DNA of 19,969 nucleotides from Anaerolineae bacterium. Lineage in GTDB: Bacteria; Chloroflexota; Anaerolineae; JAAYZQ01. The notes beneath the pieces were generated by a model. It saw only the letters and a program-made list of their open reading frames with translations. It had not been told where the DNA came from and did not search any database. The translations under genes were made by a program, and so were the position numbers. How positions within the stretch are numbered: position 1 is the stretch's first letter; each line of letters starts with the position of its first letter. This document shows positions 7,769 through 14,900 of this stretch, one piece after another. Location: NCBI GenBank assembly GCA_016926595.1, contig JAFGOG010000517.1, positions 1 to 19,969 of the forward strand, read 5' to 3'.

Positions 7769-10394
7769 ATTTTGCAGATCTGTTGGTTGAGTTTTGAAGC
7801 CGCGTCCCCCAAAAACCTTTCGGCTCCTTTATCAGCCTATTGATCCTTCCGTCTACCATCCGTCGACGGATCCGGCTGTTCCCAGCGAGTCGAAACAACC
7901 GCAGCAACTGACAAATCTGTCGAGCAAAGGGGAATAAGTCGAATTGCAGGGCTATGTCAAGTGCTTCATTTAGTGATTCAATTGCACTCCTACTATCCCC
8001 CAAGTCATACTTCAGTAGGCCGAATCCGCAGACAAACTTCAGGTTGGTGCTTGCGGCTTTCCGGATGCTTATCTTCCACTCGAGGTGTTCCAATAAAGTA
8101 CAGCAGCGCTTGTAGTTTTCGTCAATGAACTGCGGCCAGGAGGGAGCGACGCTCTGCACACCGACGCCAAATAGAACGACTGCAGGATCGTCCTCTGGCA
8201 CTTCGAGCCAGCGAACTTGCTCACCCCCGAATCGTGAGTGGTCTTCACTACCCCTCCAGCGTTTGCCACGGACAGAGGCATACAGGCAGCGAGCATTCTT
8301 GATCTGCTCGTAGGCTTCATCGTGTAATCCCCGAGCGTTGAAGATCAAGCCTAACCCCAGACGGTTGGTAGCTTCCAAGACAGGCGCTTCGCGATCTGTA
8401 ACGAGAAGCAGCCCACAGCGAAAGGCGTCTTCTGCCTGCTCATAATCTGTCAGGTTGTACCATGCAAACCCCAATTCTGAGCAAGCGGCGGCCTCTACCA
8501 GTTGATCTCCAGTCAGTCGCGCCTCGCCGATGCATCTCTGCAATAACACGATACTTAGCTCATGGCTTCCCTTGGCTCTAAGGCGGCTCGCACGCAGCAG
8601 GAGCCAATCAGGTTGCCACTTTTTGTCCAGATCGTAATCTTCCGGATTAAGAATACGCACAAGCATTTTCGGCCAGGTTGGTATAGCCCAGGTAGCTATT
8701 CCCCGGTCGAGAGCGTCCAGCAGAGAATCACACTGCGCGACCCGTTGGCTTGCCCTAAGGGCACGGAAACAGTCCCTTGCCCGAGTCAGGTGCTGCACGG
8801 CCAGATGCCTTTCACCCAAAGAACCGAAAATGCCCCCCAAACTGAAAGCACATTCAGCCACACCTGCTTCCAGTCGGAGCTTGCGGGCCAGTTGAAGGCT
8901 CTCTTGCAGGTACTCCATGGCTTGGCCCAGGTCTCCCTGCTTTGCAAAGGCTAGACCCATGGACATCAACATCTCACTCTGCAAGACCTCGTCACCGGAT
9001 TTGTTTGCCACCCGCAAACACTCTAAGTAGTATCCGCGCGATTGGGGATACAGCTCCTGATCTTCAAACGTCTTTCCCAAAGCCAAGAGGGCTCTTGCCC
9101 TGCCCACCCTGTCCTGGCTTTGACCGGCAGTGCTCAAGGCCTCATGCAGGCAAGTTTCAGCAAGTGTATACTCGCCATCGGAACGGTGGAAATTCGCTTT
9201 CATTAGCAAGCTGGATACAATCAGTGGTGAGGCCCTTATCGCCTGCGCAACCGACAGCGCTTGATCAGCAGCCTTGAGTGCCTGAGGGTTCTTTCCGCTT
9301 CCAGCCTGCAGATTGCCAAGGGCCTGCAAGGTGAGGACAATCCCCTCGATATTCCCGCACTCCTTGGATAAACCGAGGCTATTGTCAAAGAACTGCCTTG
9401 CTTGAGCGTCGTTGCCTTCTGCCTGAGCAATCATCCCTTTCAGACGTATTGCCTGCGCCTGTCCAAATTGATCATCCAGTTCCTCAGCAAGTTCCAGGCA
9501 GCTTCGGCAGCAAGTGTCTGCCAGTGCATAATCGCCACGCTCATATGCGAGACGGCTGAGTTCGCGCAAGTGGACACTGGCTTGTTTTTGGTTCTTTTGC
9601 TCTGAGCAAAGCTCTAGTTGTGCTTCATGATACGTGCGGTCCTCGATGACTGTCCCAGAAGACGACAGCAGGCTGGCCAATTCGCGTTCAGTTACATACG
9701 TTCTGGTGATGTCTCTGAGCGCTTTTTGAAGTCTCAATGTCCGTTCCAAAGCAGTGGTGCTTTGAATATACCTACCCATCTGGCGATTTGCTGCAATTAG
9801 GTTCCTCAGAGCATCCAGAACACCCTCACGGTCGCCTATTTCCACACTCAGACGCAGACCATCTTCTAAGAAAAGGATCGCCTTTTCATGCAATCCCTGC
9901 TCGCTATAGATCGCCGCCAAGTTGGTTAGCGCCTTCATCATGCCGTCTTTATCATCCAATCGCTCGAAGATGAGCCGGGCTTGGTTATAGAGACGAATAG
10001 CTTCCGGATGTCGACCCTGTGCCTCGAAACCCATTGCCAATTGAGCCATTGTTGATGCCTTTATCCAGACATCGCCGATGGTCCGGCAGGCCTGTAAGTT
10101 CCGTTCTAAACACGCCCGCGCTTGTTGCCATTCGCCTCGCTCGCTGTAATAAAGGGCCTCGAACTGTCGGACCCAGATCGCGGAAGTAGTTGGAAGGGAG
10201 TAACCTTTTATCTCCTTCAGCATCGCAGCGCAATTGGCGAGATTCCAGCTTTCAAGACTACGCTGAAAACAATCACCCCAGTGCTGAATAGCTGCAGAAG
10301 GATCAGACTGATACAGGTGATACGAGTACTCTTTCCGGTATGCCTGGTTGTCCGTCTCATCCTGGATACGATCACTGTCCGTTGAAAACGACAT
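7767..10394 (-). CDS. Large divergent TPR protein (875 aa)
   Basis: ATG 10394 is preceded by AAGGA at a 10-nt spacing, and the upstream gene ends 18 bp away. Residues 15-105 match the N-terminal segment of the other array members (HWGDCF with W39, then CAAMLKEIKGYSLP and EALYYSERGEW). TPR-like helix pairs fill residues 110-560 and 595-705, and another block lies at 765-840. They are more diverged than in the neighbours and contain several cysteines (for example CCRSC near 295). Two stretches break the repeat: 564-592 (rich in W and P, IATWAIPTWP) and 707-760 (KRWRGSEDHSRFGGEQVRW), which could be a loop or an embedded binding site. The C-terminus is basic. The protein is probably a cytoplasmic sensor or scaffold working with the ATPase encoded 12 bp downstream (inference). 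Confidence 0.9.
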   Translation of the reverse strand: MSFSTDSDRIQDETDNQAYRKEYSYHLYQSDPSAAIQHWGDCFQRSLESWNLANCAAMLKEIKGYSLPTTSAIWVRQFEALYYSERGEWQQARACLERNLQACRTIGDVWIKASTMAQLAMGFEAQGRHPEAIRLYNQARLIFERLDDKDGMMKALTNLAAIYSEQGLHEKAILFLEDGLRLSVEIGDREGVLDALRNLIAANRQMGRYIQSTTALERTLRLQKALRDITRTYVTERELASLLSSSGTVIEDRTYHEAQLELCSEQKNQKQASVHLRELSRLAYERGDYALADTCCRSCLELAEELDDQFGQAQAIRLKGMIAQAEGNDAQARQFFDNSLGLSKECGNIEGIVLTLQALGNLQAGSGKNPQALKAADQALSVAQAIRASPLIVSSLLMKANFHRSDGEYTLAETCLHEALSTAGQSQDRVGRARALLALGKTFEDQELYPQSRGYYLECLRVANKSGDEVLQSEMLMSMGLAFAKQGDLGQAMEYLQESLQLARKLRLEAGVAECAFSLGGIFGSLGERHLAVQHLTRARDCFRALRASQRVAQCDSLLDALDRGIATWAIPTWPKMLVRILNPEDYDLDKKWQPDWLLLRASRLRAKGSHELSIVLLQRCIGEARLTGDQLVEAAACSELGFAWYNLTDYEQAEDAFRCGLLLVTDREAPVLEATNRLGLGLIFNARGLHDEAYEQIKNARCLYASVRGKRWRGSEDHSRFGGEQVRWLEVPEDDPAVVLFGVGVQSVAPSWPQFIDENYKRCCTLLEHLEWKISIRKAASTNLKFVCGFGLLKYDLGDSRSAIESLNEALDIALQFDLFPFARQICQLLRLFRLAGNSRIRRRMVDGRINRLIKEPKGFWGTRLQNSTNRSAK

Positions 10395-10412
10395 AGCACG
10401 TTCGTCCTTCGC

Positions 10413-11444
10413 CTAGAACAGCCAGAATCGCTTGCGCCGTCCAGCTTTTTTCAGATACTTGTGGGCCTCTTTGTTGTCTGGCGAAAGCCGCAGGACCTGC
10501 TGCCATTCTGCAGCAGCTTCATCTCGCCGATTCAAAGCTGAGTAAGAAGAGGCTAATCCATAGTGAGCATCCAGGTCATCTGGATCGTTTTCCAAAGCCT
10601 TTCGAAACTCACAAATGGCACCTTCGACATTCTCCCGCTGCAGTTCGATGCCTGCCTGGAAGTGATGTGCGTGATGCATAATCTGGTCAAATTCCTCTTG
10701 GGAATAAAACTTTGAAGCAGGAGTCTTCATAGGAAACGTTCCCCGAGGTTCCATAACGTGTTTCACAATAACCTGCTCAAAGAAGCCTGCCAAGCTCTTG
10801 GCACGCATTAGCAAACGACTGCCTATCTCGTAGGCCGGATCGATCTCTATTGCCTTGTGCCACAAGGCGTCCGCTTCATTCCGTTGACCACATTCGACGA
10901 GTAAGGTGAAGAAATTCTCGTAGGCCAGGAGATAATCCGGTTTGAGTTGAATAGCCTTAACAAAGGACTCAGCAGCCTCGGCATAGCGGTCCTGCTCACC
11001 ATAGATACAACCCAGAAGCTGATGAACCTCAGGGTTAGAGGCATCGACCTCTAGCGAATGCTGGCAGGCAGCTTTCGCCAGTTCAAGTTCGCGTCGTGCA
11101 CTGTGGGATTGAGCGGTTCTACAGTATGCTTGAGCTACTACAGCATTGACTAGCTGCGGGCTCGAAGTCTCAGCCAGAATCCTCTGTCGGGCTTCAGGTT
11201 CCCCATCCTGGTCAATGCGAATCACCTCTTGCCATGACTTAACCGCCGAATCGATACTATACTCGTGGATGTAAGCGATGGTCAACAAGATATGAGACTC
11301 CGGTGAATCGGGAGCCAGCTGCATGGCCTCCTTCCAGACAGCGATGGCCTGTTCAAAATCGCCGCGCTCGATATGCTGGGCACCTGCTTGTACCAGTTGA
11401 TCCAAAGACTTACTTGCCCTTTGGGGCGATTGATTGTTTTTCAT
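10413..11444 (-). CDS. TPR protein of the 34-residue type (343 aa)
   Basis: I place the start at ATG 11444 because AGGAGG sits exactly 6 nt upstream; an in-frame GTG ten codons earlier would include that site in coding sequence. Unlike the other TPR proteins here, it uses canonical 34-residue repeats with acidic/proline turns (AIAVWKEAMQLAPDSPESH, AAESFVKAIQLKPDYLLAY, AICEFRKALENDPDDLDAH, AAAEWQQVLRLSPDNKEAH). There are about six units, arranged in an N-terminal and a C-terminal block around a non-repeat region at roughly residues 210-265. The protein ends in a basic-aromatic tail (KKAGRRKRFWLF). It lacks the N-terminal segment shared by the other array members. Locally it is the most AT-rich gene in the window. 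Its role is unknown; it is encoded directly downstream of the putative effector. Confidence 0.91.
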   Translation of the reverse strand: MKNNQSPQRASKSLDQLVQAGAQHIERGDFEQAIAVWKEAMQLAPDSPESHILLTIAYIHEYSIDSAVKSWQEVIRIDQDGEPEARQRILAETSSPQLVNAVVAQAYCRTAQSHSARRELELAKAACQHSLEVDASNPEVHQLLGCIYGEQDRYAEAAESFVKAIQLKPDYLLAYENFFTLLVECGQRNEADALWHKAIEIDPAYEIGSRLLMRAKSLAGFFEQVIVKHVMEPRGTFPMKTPASKFYSQEEFDQIMHHAHHFQAGIELQRENVEGAICEFRKALENDPDDLDAHYGLASSYSALNRRDEAAAEWQQVLRLSPDNKEAHKYLKKAGRRKRFWLF

Positions 11445-11549
11445 ACCTTTCCTCCTCGTGAGATGCAGATACACACGGAATCCACGGCTTCGCTAGGTCC
11501 TTGGCAATCCGCATAATTTCGTGACTAGTAGAGCCCTGTGATGTTATGG
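11445..11549. other. 105-bp intergenic gap
   Basis: This gap separates the putative effector from the 34-residue-type TPR gene. It holds that TPR gene's Shine-Dalgarno site (11451-11456) at one end. I see no strong hairpin with a U-tract and no convincing promoter hexamers. Confidence 0.4.
11451..11456 (-). promoter_or_regulatory. Ribosome binding site deciding the 343-aa TPR start
   Basis: A perfect AGGAGG with a 6-nt spacer precedes ATG 11444. It selects this codon over the in-frame GTG at 11474. Confidence 0.8.
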
Positions 11550-11945
11550 CTAGTTGTCGTCCTTGTCGCTGAACCTCATGTCCACATTGGCATGGTTGCC
11601 GATGACTGTGCCTTTGGCCTGCCCGATCTGGATATTGTACTTGCCCTGGGCGACTTGCTGGGGCTGGACGAGCTGTAGCACTTTTTGTGCCTGGTCGATG
11701 ATAGCTTCGTCCTGAGTGGCACCGGTTTCGACTAGGGCATCCCTCAGCGGCGATTCCCAGACATCTGGCTTTTTCTCGTACTGGGCCAGGGCCATTTCGG
11801 CCTCGGGCTTGCCAGCCAGGTGCTTCTGGATGAGCTCTTTGAGGCCTCCATAGGCATCTTTGACTGCCTGTGACGCGGTCTCGGTAAGACCGGCAGTAGC
11901 CCCGGCGACCAGGGCTGAGACGATAAGTGCTGTCGGTTCCATCAT
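11550..11945 (-). CDS. Small helical protein with C-terminal amyloid-like motif; candidate Bell-type cell-death effector
   Basis: The 131-residue protein has tandem ATGs at 11945 and 11942. AGGAGG is 3 nt from the first and 6 nt from the second, so the second may be the real start. Residues 5-20 (ALIVSALVAGATAGL) form a short small-residue hydrophobic helix. It is followed by amphipathic helices (ASQAVKDAYGGLKELIQKHL, and a second helical part to about residue 95). Residues 102-125 hold the motif seen in the two ATPases here (KYNIQIGQ, KGTVIGNHANV), with a RHIM-like IQIG core. A short helical N-terminal domain ending in such a motif, encoded next to an NLR with the motif at its N-terminus, is the layout described for bacterial Bell-BASS effectors. 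These are compared to fungal HeLo/HELL and MLKL proteins, which permeabilise membranes. The Bell assignment and toxicity are inference; an adaptor role is the alternative. Confidence 0.85.
   Translation of the reverse strand: MMEPTALIVSALVAGATAGLTETASQAVKDAYGGLKELIQKHLAGKPEAEMALAQYEKKPDVWESPLRDALVETGATQDEAIIDQAQKVLQLVQPQQVAQGKYNIQIGQAKGTVIGNHANVDMRFSDKDDN
11571..11642 (-). other. Amyloid-signalling-like motif at the C-terminus of the putative effector
   Basis: Residues 102-125 show KYxIxI, AxG, IGxxAxV in the same register as the two ATPase copies, with IQIG in place of IHIE. Only six residues follow it, so it forms the exposed C-terminal tail. Confidence 0.65.
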
Positions 11946-11948
11946 TGT

Positions 11949-11954
11949 CCTCCT
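11949..11954 (-). promoter_or_regulatory. Ribosome binding site of the putative effector
   Basis: A perfect AGGAGG sits in an A-rich leader 3 nt and 6 nt before the tandem ATGs at 11945 and 11942. It is one of the strongest Shine-Dalgarno sites in the window, in contrast to the weak one of the NLR just upstream. The effector may therefore be made in excess of its receptor (inference). Confidence 0.7.
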
Positions 11955-11984
11955 CTTTCTATTTTCTCTGATACTGAACTTTGG

Positions 11985-14900
11985 CTACGGCCACCAACGG
12001 CCAACGGCCTGGACAGAATAATAGGTTTCTGTGGTAGCCTCCTGGTCACCGAGAGAAGCCACAACAGGGGCCAGCACCCCGAGATCTCGCAACAGATTTT
12101 GGCGAGCATGGTGCGCTAGGGCGTGCAAGGTCTTCTGCCAGAGAGGATAGAGAGTCTCAGTTGGCAGCATGGCAAGCTGTTGAGCCATTGCCTTGAGCGC
12201 TATCGTCCGAGACCAACCATCTGTTATTGCCCGCGCCACTGACATAGCGTCAGGCAGCAATCCTATCGGAATGTAAGGAGCCAATTCTGCAAGCGTTTCT
12301 GCTCTAAGCCATTCATCCTCAATCGATTGTACTGCTGTCAGAACTTCACCCATGACTGTATCGCGCAACTCGGTAGGCAAGGACGGAACCAACTCTTTGA
12401 GAGATCTCGCTTTAGATACAAAGCTTTCCATCGCCAGTGTCCTCGTCAATGCATCCCGAAGTTCCTCAGAGGTCAAGTAGGGAACAAGAGATAACCGGGC
12501 CGAAACTCCCGCAGACTCCGTCTCTATTGTTTGGGCAGTCTCAATGGCTTCCTTGAGCACAGTCGCCTTCGAGTCCACTGGCAAGTGTGGAAGAAGGCCA
12601 GCCAAAGCCACCACACGAGCCCAATCCTCATCTATCAGTCGCGCAGCCTTCAATGCATCTCCGACGATTGACTCCGTTTCCCTCCCGCCGAGCGCGGCCA
12701 AGGCTGTTAGCGCTTTTGCCTGTGCAGCAGCATGTCCAAGCGAGTGCACTTCAGGCAGTACTTGCCGGAGAAAATCGGCCACAATCTGCTCTGGGAGATA
12801 AGCGACTAGATCTGCCAACGCTTCTGCTCGCGCCAGTGGGTCTGTAGTTGTTTGGATCGTTGCCTGGGCATCTCTTATCACGTCATCCTTCTCTGGCAGG
12901 TGCGGAAGCAAAGCAGCCATCGCTTTCGCCCGTAGACTGCCCGTCGTGATCATCTTTGCCACTGCCAGCAGTTCTTCCCTAGAGAAATATACCAAGTGTG
13001 GGGCAATGCTCTGGATGGCTGCTAGCCGCGCCCCCTCATTTTTCATCGCATGCACAACCAATAGTGCTTCCCCAGCCGTATCCGCGCTTGAAAGACACGG
13101 CGCCAGGTTCCCCAGCAGCATACCTTGCATAAACTCATCGCGAATCGACGGCATCGCGGATAGTGCCTGCTCGAGCGCCGAATTTCGCAGATCGGGCACC
13201 AAGCGAGGGAGCGAGTCTATCAGCGCTTGCGCCCGCACCAGATCATCCTCGATCATGTGTGCGGCGTTCAGAGCTTCTTGCTGGAGCGAGGCCGGCAAAT
13301 AACCAGTCAATCCAATTCGCGCCTCCCCTTGCGCACTGTGATCGCCAATAGAATGCAGCAACACGAAAGCTTTCTGAAGCAAATCGGGCGGGAGATGTGA
13401 GGCCAGCCCTGCGAGCGCCCTGGCCCGCATCCCTTTTTTCTCAATCTCGGCTGCCCTGTCGAATGCCTCAGCTTTCAAGCCTGCCGGCAGGTGAGGTCCC
13501 AAGTTCACCAATTCATTTGCTCGGATTTCCTCGTGGTCGACCAACTGCAACCCCGCCAGCGCCTCTTTGGCTGTTTGGGCCTGCAGTGTCTCTGGAAGGT
13601 GAGGGATCAGGCCAACCAGAGCCCTTACTCGAGATCCTCTGTCCGTGATGGCCTTCGCTACTAACAGCGCTTCTCCGGACCGCGTTGTGAGCAATAGAGG
13701 ATCCAGGTGAATCAGTGCCTCAGCACGGATACTCTCGTTCTCGATGGAGCGGGCCCCTGCGAGAGTTTCCTGTGGGAGCGCTACGGCCCAAGCTGGAGAT
13801 AGTCCCTGTAATGCTCTCGCCCGCGTCTGTTCATCCTTGATGGCTTGCACTGCTGTCAATGATTCTCGAAGACTTCGATCTTTCAGATCTGCTGACAAGT
13901 AGTTTGCAAGATCAGCCAAGGTGATTGCCCGCGTTTCCTCGATCGAGATCGCTCGCGCTGAATCAAGTGCCTCCGCCAATGCTTCAGCTTTCGACTGAGA
14001 CTGGAGACGGGGACTCACGACTGCTATTGCTCGTGCCCTGCGTGCGCTGTCCCGGATAGTCCATGCCGATTTCAGAACTTCCTCTGCCAGCTCAGCTGGC
14101 ACGTATGGAGCGAGCCCCATCAGGGCTCTTGTACGTGCTCCTTCGATCTTGACTTCTTGTGCGAGATGCAGTGCTTGCTCCATGAACTCCACCGGCAAGT
14201 TCGGAGCCAACTCCGCCAGTGTTTTTGCTCGAACCCAATCGCTGGCAACTGATGCGAGCGACTCAAAAGCCTCTACCGCAACCTTGCTGGCACAGGGTTC
14301 CTCAAGTCGAGGGACCAGACCAGCAAACATCAATATGCGAGTGTCTTCGTCTTTCAGGTCACGTGCTATAGAAAGTGCCTGATCTAGTAATCCAGCCGGC
14401 AGATTGGGAATTAGGCGAGCTAGCGCATCTGCACGTGCGGGTTCATTGCTGATCAGAAGCACTGCTTGAAGCACACTTTCTTTGAAGCTTCCCACCAAAT
14501 GCGGCAGAAGATCGGCAAACGCTCTTCCCCGTAGCGACTCGACCTCAATCGACCGAACCGCTCGGAATATCTCTTCTTGCAGATCTGCTGTCAGATGGGG
14601 AGCTAGTTCAATCCAGAACTTGACACGTATCCGCTCGTCATCTATCGCCCCAACGGCTGGCAACGCTTCTGCTTTGAGTCGGGGTGGGAGATAAGGGGTC
14701 AACGCTACGATGGCCTCTCCTCGCTGTCTAGCTTCCGGCGATTGGCGGGCGTAGGCTAGACCCTGAGCAGGTGTCCAAAGTCCATTTTCGACCAAAGCAG
14801 CTAAAACGGGTGGTGGAATATTCCAAGCCAGACTGGTAAAGGAAGCAAATATCAGCGCGTAGCGACACTGCAAGCCAACAGCTACAGACAAACCAGAAGC

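Noticed and set aside
11445..11474. GTG 11474 as start of the 343-aa TPR protein
   Set aside because: It would place the perfect AGGAGG inside the coding region; ATG 11444 has ideal spacing.
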